Positions 46,101 to 52,748 of a stretch of 64,000 nt of DNA are shown in pieces (positions within the stretch are counted from its first letter, which is position 1; each line of letters opens with the position of its first letter). The DNA comes from Alistipes sp. GTDB lineage: Bacteria > Bacteroidota > Bacteroidia > Bacteroidales > Rikenellaceae. Both the position numbers and the translations under genes were made by a program. The stretch lies in NCBI GenBank assembly GCA_017623115.1, contig JAGAPT010000017.1, positions 62,001 through 126,000 of the forward strand, read 5' to 3'. The notes below the pieces were generated by a model. It was not told where the DNA came from. It made no database searches and saw only the letters and a program-made list of their open reading frames with translations.

Positions 46101-46841
46101 CAGATTGGTCACATTGGGCATCTGAATCTCCTCCATCATAATCTGCGTCGTAGCACTTGCGCTCAAACGCTTATCGAGTTTCTGATAACCCGTAACCACC
46201 ACATCCTCGATGTCGTTACCGGCATCAGCCAAGGCTACATTGATGCGTGTTTGGGCATCCGAATAGGTAACCTCCTCGGTCTTCTTGCCCACATAGGAGA
46301 AGACAAGCGTACCACCACCGGCCGGCACCGAGATGCTATAACTACCGTCCGAACTCGTTGTCTTGCCAATGGTCATGCCCTTGACATAGACAGCAGCACC
46401 GATCAGCGGCTCTCCCAACTCCTTATCGGTTACCACACCTGAGATGTGCACCTTCGATAACTCTTGTTGCAACATCTGGCGGTTGCTCACGAAGACCGTA
46501 ATCGTGTTTTGGTTGATTTTATAATCCAGACCCGAATCGCGGAACAGCACATCGAGTGCCTCGCGCAACGGGGTGCGATTGAAACTGGCCGTCACACGCT
46601 TACCGGTCAGCAGCATAGCCTGCTCACCATAGAAGAAGGTAAACGGAGCCTTCGAATCAATCGTCTTCAATGCCTTTTCGATGGTCACATTCGACAGCTC
46701 GAGCGTGATAGTCACATCGTCGGGCGATTGTGCAACTGCCTTATCCGCTGCCAACACACAGGCAAGCAGCAAGGCCACCAGTCGGAAGTTGCGATACGAT
46801 GCCGCAACAACCCGTCTCAACAGAACGTAAATTTGGGGCAT
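43194..46841 (-). CDS. SusC/RagA TonB-dependent transporter with STN signalling domain
   Basis: 1215 residues from ATG 46841. After the signal region comes an STN domain (about 48-115: LSNVTIEKALKTIDSKAPF), then a carboxypeptidase-like beta-sandwich (about 130-215: ISGVVTDKELGEPLIGAAV), a plug with TRAANGVIVVTTKRG, and a large beta-barrel ending in Phe. The STN domain signals to the FecR/ECF sigma pair encoded just upstream. It imports oligomers across the outer membrane with TonB energy. The upstream 234 bases carry no TAnnTTTG box but do carry the motif shared with fecR. Confidence 0.95.
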   Translation of the reverse strand: MPQIYVLLRRVVAASYRNFRLVALLLACVLAADKAVAQSPDDVTITLELSNVTIEKALKTIDSKAPFTFFYGEQAMLLTGKRVTASFNRTPLREALDVLFRDSGLDYKINQNTITVFVSNRQMLQQELSKVHISGVVTDKELGEPLIGAAVYVKGMTIGKTTSSDGSYSISVPAGGGTLVFSYVGKKTEEVTYSDAQTRINVALADAGNDIEDVVVTGYQKLDKRLSASATTQIMMEEIQMPNVTNLGNMIQGHVPGVTVQQTSGSPNAVPRIRVRGSSTIFGNAAPVWVVDGIIREDPVPLSNDELNNVLYGGTDVLTDQMNENASLSLIGNAISGVNPNDIESITFLKDASATAIYGTRAANGVIVVTTKRGKTGAPSVNYSMSLGFSAAPRYDQYNLMNSKQRIGVSREVVEDGYLYSSMPYNTGYEGALFDYYDNKITKSEFDARVASLETMNTDWFDLLFQNSFSQDYSASISGGTDKTSYYVSLGYNNSQGTAKGDEARQYTFSSNLMTRLTRWLEVDTKLSFADRKSESFYTVNPFDYATSTSRAIHPDEYYTTQVTTFPGVGTSNYPLKYNIFNELNHTGNEAKVRSVNASVGLNADLLPGLRANVLLGVGYSNSNQQSWADEMSYYIATIRGYDYGAVAPGSAEQLASKLPQGGILNYDNTNNTSYTARVQLQYNKTFGKDHAINVMAGYEARSVQYDGFSTVEYGYFPERGKNVSYEYDSTTSGQTGSWAGSQSSLNKHTVKITDQKSNTISAFGTLVYAYKNRYVLNFNVRGDASNRFGQYTNNKFQPVWSVAARWSMAEEEWMKNQRVINDLSFRASYGRQGNVPTSVGPNVVAKYMSPTINRWTGDYQIGISRLPYPNLRWEKTNTINLGVDFSLFDGRIAGTFDYYEKRGEDIIFNLPVAAEYGTQNTYRNGASLKNTGFELAITFIPIRTKDFQWTITPNWSKNTNNISKTTDQKYTYMDYLVGNAYENGRPVNAIYSWEFTGLDPEKGYAQFAHTSRDASQVEVSDDPKDYLVYSGQKDPKISGGLTMSFRYKNFSLTGNFAYAFGNVRRLNFLYNGAALMPQPHENLNVELLGRWRQPGDEAYTSIPGFVFDDKMSYNTYVPTGVNSQMNTYEMYNYSSARIVKGDFFRCRNLMLTWYAPKKLAGKLHMQNLSCSFNVTNPFTICSKRFNGQDPELENTGNVALPIAQTYSLSVNIGF

Positions 46842-46887
46842 AAGCAATAAATTTAAGGGTTAGTTTTTTTCATGCGTTTCTTATATA

Positions 46888-46917
46888 AGTTACATATCAC
46901 CAAAAAAGACCTTACAA
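46888..46917 (-). promoter_or_regulatory. candidate ECF-sigma promoter of susC
   Basis: On the minus strand, TTGTAAGGT (46917-46909), 16 bases, TAACT (46892-46888), about 46 bases before the susC ATG. The same two blocks at the same spacing occur before fecR. Confidence 0.6.
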
Positions 46918-47010
46918 TTTTTTCAAAAAATTCAACATCCCTGCACTTTTTTTCATGACACCGACGATTTCAAGCCCCAAAAAAATCACATCAATACGCT
47001 GGTTTACAGC

Positions 47011-47051
47011 AAGAAACAAAAAACCTCTCCAATGCAGTCATCGAAGAGGTT
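47011..47051 (-). terminator. terminator after fecR
   Basis: AACCTCT (47022-47028) pairs with AGAGGTT (47045-47051), followed on the minus strand by TTTTTGTTTC. It separates fecR from susC, supporting independent susC transcription. Confidence 0.7.
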
Positions 47052-47075
47052 ATGCGCTAAAAAATTGTAAGTTTA

Positions 47076-48104
47076 CTATTGATAGAGCAGATATCCGTCG
47101 TCAATTTTCCGCACCCGAATTCCTTCGCTTTGATTCAGCACTTTGAAAATTTGCTCCAACGAGAGGGAATGAGGCAGATAGCCGTAGAAGGTCACATCCT
47201 CAATCAGCGGGTCTCCGATATAGATTTCGGTATTGTATTGACGGCTGATTTTCCGTGCCAACACCGACAGCGGCTCATTGTCGCAGCTGATACTTTCACC
47301 AAACCAGGCTGTGCTCATCTTCGTGTCGACCCAACGCACGTCAAAGCCCTCTTCGGCCACACGGGCCTGCTGTCCGGGCAGCAGACGACAGGTATCGCAC
47401 TGCGAAAGCACCCGTACCGCACCATCGAGCAGCGTTACGGCACAAGGAGTTTCGGGATAGGCCGTTACATTGAATTGCGTACCCAGCACCTGCGTTTGTA
47501 CGCCATGTTCGGTAATCACACGGAAGGGGCGCATGCGGTCTGCCGTAACCTCAAACATAGCCTCACCACACAGTTCCACCTGGCGTACCGAGTCGGCGAA
47601 CTCCACCGGATAGCGCAATCGGCTATCGGCATTCAGCGTCACGCAACTACCATCGGAGAGGGTCAGCGAATAACGATGTCCCGGCGGAACGGTCAAGGTG
47701 GCATATTGCATCGGGCGCACCTCGATACGATAGGCCATGCTATCCGTAGCCTCACTGATCACCTCCAAGGTCTGGCAATCGCCCCGCAGGCTGCTTTCGG
47801 CTGACAACTCGGCGATGAAATCCTCATCCACAGCCAACTGAATACCTGTCGTAGCAACAAATTGACGCACCGGCGGCGTCGAAGGTTCAAAGCGATTCGG
47901 CCAGATAAGCAAGAGACCGATGGCCAACAATGCAGCAACAGCCGTAGCACTTATCGTGATACGGTGCATCCATCTTCGGCGTTGGAGATGTTGCCACATG
48001 CGGTTGGATGCTCCATGGGCATTCCATTCGCCCTCCACATCCAACGTGTGCTCCCAAATCCATTCCAACGAACGATTTTCGCTATGCTGCCACTCGTTAT
48101 TCAT
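47076..48104 (-). CDS. FecR family anti-sigma factor
   Basis: 342 residues. A cytoplasmic N-terminus is followed by one membrane segment (about 49-68, ITISATAVAALLAIGLLLIW). The periplasmic FecR domain has VPPGHRYSLTLSDGS, VTLNADSRLRYP and VLGTQFNVTAYP, and the C-terminal DUF4974 domain starts near SISCDNEPLSVLARKISRQY (split). It holds the ECF sigma factor until SusC signals through its STN domain. It lies between the sigma gene and susC with its own candidate ECF promoter, which implies positive autoregulation. Confidence 0.94.
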   Translation of the reverse strand: MNNEWQHSENRSLEWIWEHTLDVEGEWNAHGASNRMWQHLQRRRWMHRITISATAVAALLAIGLLLIWPNRFEPSTPPVRQFVATTGIQLAVDEDFIAELSAESSLRGDCQTLEVISEATDSMAYRIEVRPMQYATLTVPPGHRYSLTLSDGSCVTLNADSRLRYPVEFADSVRQVELCGEAMFEVTADRMRPFRVITEHGVQTQVLGTQFNVTAYPETPCAVTLLDGAVRVLSQCDTCRLLPGQQARVAEEGFDVRWVDTKMSTAWFGESISCDNEPLSVLARKISRQYNTEIYIGDPLIEDVTFYGYLPHSLSLEQIFKVLNQSEGIRVRKIDDGYLLYQ

Positions 48105-48129
48105 ATTTTCCGTCGCACTCCTACTTAAT

Positions 48130-48159
48130 AGTTATTTTTTTCGCAAAAACACCTTACAA
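48130..48159 (-). promoter_or_regulatory. candidate ECF-sigma promoter of fecR
   Basis: On the minus strand, TTGTAAGGT (48159-48151), 16 bases, TAACT (48134-48130), about 25 bases before the fecR ATG. Block sequences and spacing are identical to the susC site. A housekeeping-like TATTTTTG (48164-48157) overlaps it. Confidence 0.6.
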
Positions 48160-48185
48160 AAATAAACATTTATTTATATCGCCTG

Positions 48186-48800
48186 CTATTTTTGGGTGAA
48201 AATATCATCCTTTGCGTTCGCGGTTGTCTCCTTTTTGTGCAATTGTCGCAGCTGCACATACTCCTTGATTTTCCGCACAGCACGAGTAATCTGCGTATCT
48301 ACCGTTTTAATCGAGAGGGAGAGCATGGCTGCAATCTCTTTTTGGCGCAACCCCTCACGCTTATTCAGCAGGAAGATGCGCCGACATTGTTCCGGTAGTT
48401 GTTCTATGGCCGTATGCACCATCTCCAAGCGACGGATCTCCTCATCCGAAAAACCCTCGGGCCATCCCTCGCCTTCCGTACCCTTCGGGAAAAGGTCGGA
48501 CAGCGGTTGTTGCTGGTGAATACGTGTATGATGCTGGAGTGCAAGGTTATAGACACTGCGCATCAGGTAGTGGTCGACCGAGGTGTGAATGATCAATTCG
48601 CGGCGACGTTTCCACAGCGAAAGAAAGGCCTCCTGCACCACATCCTCCACGGCACTGCGGTCGTGCAGAATCAACGAGGCAAAAGCGCAAAGTCGGGGAT
48701 AGAGCCGTTCGTAGATACGCTCGAACTCCTGCGTACTCGCAATGGAATACGCCTCACCCACGGGGGGGGGAATTTTTGCAGGTCGGTCGAGTTTGTTCAT
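48186..48800 (-). CDS. ECF RNA polymerase sigma factor
   Basis: 204 residues from ATG 48800, chosen because a canonical promoter ends 19 bases upstream and the open frame beyond it (to 49007) is not sigma-like. Region 2 contains FASLILHDRSAVEDVVQEAF, region 4 LPEQCRRIFLLNKREGLRQ and the helix-turn-helix KEIAAMLSLSIKTVDTQI. It directs transcription of its own SusCD locus after release from FecR. Codons 11-13 are CCC CCC CCC, a nine-base homopolymer in the coding sequence where slippage would shift the frame. Confidence 0.93.
   Translation of the reverse strand: MNKLDRPAKIPPPVGEAYSIASTQEFERIYERLYPRLCAFASLILHDRSAVEDVVQEAFLSLWKRRRELIIHTSVDHYLMRSVYNLALQHHTRIHQQQPLSDLFPKGTEGEGWPEGFSDEEIRRLEMVHTAIEQLPEQCRRIFLLNKREGLRQKEIAAMLSLSIKTVDTQITRAVRKIKEYVQLRQLHKKETTANAKDDIFTQK
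48762..48770 (-). repeat. nine-C homopolymer in the ECF sigma gene
   Basis: Nine consecutive G on the plus strand, so nine C in the coding strand, at codons 11-13 of the sigma gene. One-base slippage would abolish the full-length product. Confidence 0.9.
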
Positions 48801-48818
48801 ACGAATAGCAAGAAAGGG

Positions 48819-48850
48819 CAAATATAGCAATCTTTTGGTAAATCGACAAA
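48819..48850 (-). promoter_or_regulatory. promoter of the ECF sigma gene, canonical
   Basis: On the minus strand, TTTG (48850-48847), 20 bases, TATATTTG (48826-48819), 18 bases before the ATG. Full match to the Bacteroidota consensus. Confidence 0.8.
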
Positions 48851-49082
48851 TAGGAAGCCGGCAGAGATTGGAGGCTATGAACGAAATTGGCGGTTGGTTG
48901 TTGTAAGGCGGTAAGGTGGTCGAGATTGGCTCCTTCGCACGCCTGTGGCTTGCTTCGTAACTTCTTGCTCTTTCCCGCCGGAGGTATCCTTGCAAAAAGC
49001 CAAACAAGATTGATTTGAACGGTTACAAAGTAACTTACTTTTTGCTTTTAAGGGTAATCTTATGCGAGCACAAATCCCCTTA
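48851..49082. other. non-coding stretch between the sigma promoter and the tRNA terminator
   Basis: About 230 bases without a credible gene. Short open frames here have no recognisable motif or ribosome site. It contains one arm of the inverted repeat described separately. Confidence 0.6.
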
Positions 49083-49143
49083 AAAAAAAAAGACCTCTGC
49101 AAAAGCAGAGGTCGTGCAAATCCATCTTGTTTGCCTTTTTGCG
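48991..49143. repeat. 30-bp inverted repeat flanking the tRNA-Ser terminator
   Basis: 48991-49020 and 49114-49143 are inverted copies with 26 of 30 positions equal. The right arm includes the last two bases next to the tRNA 3' end; the arms enclose 93 bases with the terminator. It could be a relic of an inverted duplication or insertion at the tRNA. Confidence 0.7.
49083..49113 (-). terminator. terminator of tRNA-Ser
   Basis: GACCTCTGC (49092-49100) pairs with GCAGAGGTC (49105-49113) around AAAA, followed on the minus strand by a run of ten T. Confidence 0.92.
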
Positions 49144-49229
49144 GAGAGGACGAGATTCGAACTCGTGGTACCCTAATCAGGTACGTCGGTTTAGCAAACC
49201 GGTGGTTTCAGCCACTCACCCACCTCTCC
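49142..49229 (-). tRNA. tRNA-Ser (anticodon GCU)
   Basis: 88 nt class II tRNA. The acceptor stem GGAGAGG/CCTCTCC pairs fully, the discriminator is G, and CCA is not encoded. The T-arm contains GTTCGAATC, the variable arm is long, and the anticodon GCT lies at 49195-49193 in the loop TTTGCTAAA. It decodes AGC/AGU serine codons. It has its own canonical promoter and terminator. Confidence 0.97.
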
Positions 49230-49257
49230 GTTTGGCCTTTCTCGTTGAAAGGGTGTG

Positions 49258-49288
49258 CAAATATAGGTGCTTTTTTGGAATTAACAAA
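49258..49288 (-). promoter_or_regulatory. tRNA-Ser promoter
   Basis: On the minus strand, TTTG (49288-49285), 19 bases, TATATTTG (49265-49258), about 28 bases before the tRNA 5' end. Confidence 0.8.
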
Positions 49289-49322
49289 ATTTTGTGCTGA
49301 AAAATTAGCGTTAATCTACAGC

Positions 49323-50720
49323 TTACTCATCTCCAAGTTGCGCATGCTCACTATCGGCATGCAACACCACCCGCTCTGCAATCCGACGGATTGTTTGAGC
49401 CGTTTCCGGATTTACACCGCAGCAGGAGACCGTTGCCGTAAATGGCGCACGATAAATCAATAAATAATTGATACAGGCCTTCATATATGCACCCTCACGG
49501 CTTTGATGGCGATGATCGGTATGAAGCAACGAGAGGTTTTGCGCGCGTCCAAGGGTAAACCCCTTCCCGATGGGACTTACCCATATTTCATACTCCGCGA
49601 GCTGTTCGGTAAGTTGTTGAGTGCCACGTTCAAGTAGCTCTTCAAGACGTTCATAGCTGCCATATCCACGATAGTTGCCATACGGGCATCCCCACGTATG
49701 CTCGTAAATGAGTTGACAATTCGGCGAATAACATAACGTAAGATCATTGATCTTCTTACAAGCCTCCAGAATTGCAGCATCGTGAGTGTCAGCGTATTTG
49801 GCAGCATTGGGGGATGTATCCTGCAAAAAGGCATAATCAAACCCGCCCCGTGTTATCGCCTCGATGGTTCGCTCCAGTTCAAGGTGTTCGCTAAACTCCT
49901 GTCCACCCTTTACAGACACCACAATATCGACCTGATGACCCTCGGAACGGGCAATCTCCTTAAACATAAAAGGCGTACCATAAAAATAGGTAAATGAGTT
50001 GCCGACAAAGAGGATTCGTCGCTGATCACGCACATCGGGGGCACCCTTATATCGGAGTAGTTGCAGGCTTACATATTTACTACTACCCGTCAGTTTCACC
50101 TTCCCCTCACCGGCCGCAAGGGTGCGCAAACGCACCTTCACACGGCCGTTCTCGATGGGTTGCATGAGCGTAAACGACTGTGCAAATGTCACAGGATGTG
50201 CTGATTGAAAATATTTGGTATAGAAGGAGTAACGGATGGAAGAATCCTCCTCGGCACTATGCAATGCGGCATCCACGCTATTCCAACGCCCACAATCCCA
50301 ATACTCAAACACCCAATACTTCGGAGCATCGGGCTCTACCGCAGTCATCGTACACATAAAGTCAAACTGCTCACCGGCCATCACATGTGTCACGGGTACC
50401 TCCAAAAGGTAGTAATCCCCCAGACCCATACCTGCAACCGTTGCGCCCTGTTCGTTGGTTGTAAAGAGGGTATTTCCGCTTTCACTCACAACACTGAGTC
50501 GAGCATCACTCCCTTGTAGCGAACAACATCCATAACGGCTCCACTGTGCGGTATCATATCGTTGCGTCTCCATACGCACCGGGAAGCTATCCACAGCTTT
50601 TGCATTGCCCGGCAACGCACCAACCATCGCCGCACCTCCATGTTCCCCACGTTCCCCGGCCATTGCCTGATGGCCACCGATTGCAATCAGCACCGCTACA
50701 TAAAGCAAAAATCTTCTCAT
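49323..50720 (-). CDS. secreted SGNH-hydrolase-like protein (DUF4886 type)
   Basis: 465 residues with signal peptide MRRFLLYVAVLIAIGGHQAMA. Residues about 50-225 form a beta-rich N-terminal region. The C-terminal part has the SGNH/DUF4886 block I ILFVGNSFTYF (Ser near 244), FLQDTSPNA, and the final block HTDHRHQSREGAYMKA in place of the usual DxxH. DUF4886 proteins are predicted esterases of unknown substrate. It lies 21 bases after a small membrane protein gene and is the last gene of the corrinoid operon. Confidence 0.75.
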   Translation of the reverse strand: MRRFLLYVAVLIAIGGHQAMAGERGEHGGAAMVGALPGNAKAVDSFPVRMETQRYDTAQWSRYGCCSLQGSDARLSVVSESGNTLFTTNEQGATVAGMGLGDYYLLEVPVTHVMAGEQFDFMCTMTAVEPDAPKYWVFEYWDCGRWNSVDAALHSAEEDSSIRYSFYTKYFQSAHPVTFAQSFTLMQPIENGRVKVRLRTLAAGEGKVKLTGSSKYVSLQLLRYKGAPDVRDQRRILFVGNSFTYFYGTPFMFKEIARSEGHQVDIVVSVKGGQEFSEHLELERTIEAITRGGFDYAFLQDTSPNAAKYADTHDAAILEACKKINDLTLCYSPNCQLIYEHTWGCPYGNYRGYGSYERLEELLERGTQQLTEQLAEYEIWVSPIGKGFTLGRAQNLSLLHTDHRHQSREGAYMKACINYLLIYRAPFTATVSCCGVNPETAQTIRRIAERVVLHADSEHAQLGDE

Positions 50721-50741
50721 ACCACCATCTATTTCAATGTG

Positions 50742-51026
50742 CTATTTTATCGAAAGCTGTATCGCCACAGCCGTACCTAAAGCAAAGGGAATACACACGG
50801 CCGGTGGTATCAGGTCATGATCGACGCCACACCCATACAGCACCAACAATATCAAAGCCGGCATCATCAGCCCCACGAAGGCTATTCGCCCCACCTTGCG
50901 ACGATCCATGCGTCGTTTCTGCTCGGCTGAAAGGCCGTTAATCAACTGCGGAAAAGCCCCCGTCAGGCAGGCACAAAGTGCCAAGATACTTGCCGTCAGC
51001 AAATAGGTCATAGGCTCTTTTTTCAC
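50742..51026 (-). CDS. small membrane protein (DUF3784-like)
   Basis: 94 residues from GTG 51026, whose GTGA overlaps the stop of the gene before; ATG 51011 is an alternative. It has three predicted membrane segments and a central basic stretch, INGLSAEQKRRMDRRKVGR, resembling the DUF3784 pattern. No function is known. The overlap indicates translational coupling with the MetH-activation-domain protein. Confidence 0.6.
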   Translation of the reverse strand: MKKEPMTYLLTASILALCACLTGAFPQLINGLSAEQKRRMDRRKVGRIAFVGLMMPALILLVLYGCGVDHDLIPPAVCIPFALGTAVAIQLSIK

Positions 51027-51739
51027 ATCTCGCCCTGCTCACGTGCCACAATCTTGCGATAGATGCAGGTCTTATTCTGGCAAATCACACAGCCATAGGC
51101 ACGACGACGCGCCTTCGTGCCGATACCGATGATACCGCTCACCGATTTAATCGGGTGCATCAGACACGAATTGCTCAACACGATGCCCGTCGGATTCTCC
51201 CCGACAAAGGCAAACAACGCTCGCTGATCGACCAACGGCCAATTGCAGTAGCCCGGGCTGTAGCGATTCGTGATTTTTAATCCGCGGCCGGCTTGTTCCT
51301 CGGCTAGAGCCCGGTGGATACGATCCATGGCGTGCTCCACGGTCATCGACCCGATGGTATCGATGATGTAGGCCTCGAGAAACTCCCCCTGTTCATTCAG
51401 GGCATGTGCCTCATCGGAGAACAATGCACCCGCCGTACACAAAAAGAGAGCCGCCTCTTCGGCCTCTTTCAGGTAGCCACAGACCTGCACCCCCACCCGA
51501 AAATCGTAGCCTTCGACCGTCACGATGCCTGCTGCCGTATCCATGCGCTCGACACGACCGAGCACATAGCCTCCGATCGTCTCCAACGTCGATGCCGCAA
51601 GTTCGGCCAGCCGCTGTTGCATATAGTGATAAGCAGGATGCTCGACATCTCCCTCCATGTGGAGATGCCGAGCAAGCTCATCGAGCGAGGGCAAGACCTC
51701 GCACAAAGGGTAGCGATAGGTATGGAAACACCTCTCCAC
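51023..51739 (-). CDS. free-standing MetH-type (B12-dependent methionine synthase) activation-domain protein
   Basis: 238 residues from GTG 51739, preceded by AGGGG and 4 bases after the methyltransferase stop; the open frame to 51847 runs into that gene. It contains the S-adenosylmethionine-binding motif NRYSPGYCNWP of the MetH reactivation domain and a C-terminal SNSCLMHPIKSVSG with a CxxC...C cluster (CVICQNKTC). Free-standing versions accompany corrinoid methyltransferases. They may reductively methylate cob(II)alamin back to methylcobalamin, but that role here is inferred. Confidence 0.85.
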   Translation of the reverse strand: MERCFHTYRYPLCEVLPSLDELARHLHMEGDVEHPAYHYMQQRLAELAASTLETIGGYVLGRVERMDTAAGIVTVEGYDFRVGVQVCGYLKEAEEAALFLCTAGALFSDEAHALNEQGEFLEAYIIDTIGSMTVEHAMDRIHRALAEEQAGRGLKITNRYSPGYCNWPLVDQRALFAFVGENPTGIVLSNSCLMHPIKSVSGIIGIGTKARRRAYGCVICQNKTCIYRKIVAREQGEM

Positions 51740-51743
51740 TCCC

Positions 51744-52736
51744 CTATTTATTATAGGCCTCAACCGCACCAAAGAAGGCCTCAAGATTGGCCTCGGGCAC
51801 AGCAGGAGGCAGGTCACAACCCGACGAGATGACAAAGTTCTTGGCACCCCGTGTCTTCTCCAGCAGATCGGTCGTAGCAGCGGCCACCTGTTCGGGGGTT
51901 CCCTGCTTGAAAATGCCCACCGGATCCAGATTACCCATCACAAGCATATGCTCGGGCACCTCGGTCAGAGCCTGCGGGATATCAACCAGGTTGCCGAAGT
52001 GCATTGCAGCAGCCCCCGTTTCGACCATGGCACCGGTACACTGTCCCGTATTACCGCAGTTGTGCAGAATCACCGTGAAGTCATCATCCTGCACGGCATC
52101 GACAATCTGCTTCACATAGGGTGTAGCATACATCTGGTGGTCTTCGTTCGAAAGCAGACCGGCAGCCGGCTCGGCCATCACCACGCCGGCGACACCCGTT
52201 GCCTTCAAGGCCTTGCAATAGTCAATGAGGAAGGCCGTACACTTATCGAGCAGGGCCATAATGACATCCGGCTCGATGTAGATGGCCACCATAATCTCAC
52301 TCATGTCGTACAGACGACCGGCCAACGAGAAGGGGCCGATACAGCCTGCCAACACCGGCCGGTCGGTGATATGTTCCGCAGCCAAGCGATTGGCTTTAAG
52401 GTATTCGGGCACACGACCGGCATCGAGCGATGGCACCTGCAACGCCTCCACCGAGGCTGCATCCGACACCAAGCGTTCGGTAACGGTCGGAATCTCCTCC
52501 TCGGGAATCAGAATCTTTGCACCGAAGGCCTCGGCCTCGACCGTCAAGTCCATAATCACCGTGCAGGCAGCCGAAGGATAACGCTCGGCCAGCGCCTTGA
52601 TGGCAGCGAAGTGCACTTCGCCATCGGTTACGGCTTCACGCACCGTCTTACCCACATACTCGATACCCGGGTGGGTCATAATCGGGAGGGCAATGCGCTT
52701 CTCCGATGCCAACACCTCCTCAATCCACTTTTTCAT
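51744..52736 (-). CDS. MtaA/CmuA-type (UroD superfamily) corrinoid methyltransferase
   Basis: 330 residues of the UroD-like barrel. The zinc ligands of MtaA-type enzymes are in place: LHNCGN (His225, Cys227) and SSGCDLPP (Cys307). It moves a methyl group between a corrinoid protein and a thiol. Coenzyme M is not known in Bacteroidota, so the acceptor is more likely another thiol or a folate route. It lies 12 bases after the corrinoid protein gene. No MtaB- or MttB-type partner is adjacent. Confidence 0.9.
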   Translation of the reverse strand: MKKWIEEVLASEKRIALPIMTHPGIEYVGKTVREAVTDGEVHFAAIKALAERYPSAACTVIMDLTVEAEAFGAKILIPEEEIPTVTERLVSDAASVEALQVPSLDAGRVPEYLKANRLAAEHITDRPVLAGCIGPFSLAGRLYDMSEIMVAIYIEPDVIMALLDKCTAFLIDYCKALKATGVAGVVMAEPAAGLLSNEDHQMYATPYVKQIVDAVQDDDFTVILHNCGNTGQCTGAMVETGAAAMHFGNLVDIPQALTEVPEHMLVMGNLDPVGIFKQGTPEQVAAATTDLLEKTRGAKNFVISSGCDLPPAVPEANLEAFFGAVEAYNK

Positions 52737-52748
52737 GGGTGTAATGGC

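Noticed and set aside
43347..46442. Long rightward open frame (1031 codons) opposite susC
   Set aside because: It is antisense to a clear SusC gene, has no recognisable domains and has the Arg/His/Ile-rich composition of a codon-bias shadow. The same applies to 13229-15691, 15739-17256, 20599-22032 and 31728-33686.
48875..49102. Small leftward open frame between the sigma gene and the tRNA
   Set aside because: It runs through the tRNA terminator and one arm of the inverted repeat, and it has no motif or ribosome site.
51744..52736. Uroporphyrinogen decarboxylase hemE for haem synthesis
   Set aside because: The HxC...C zinc ligands and the corrinoid neighbours identify an MtaA-type methyltransferase; true HemE lacks these residues.
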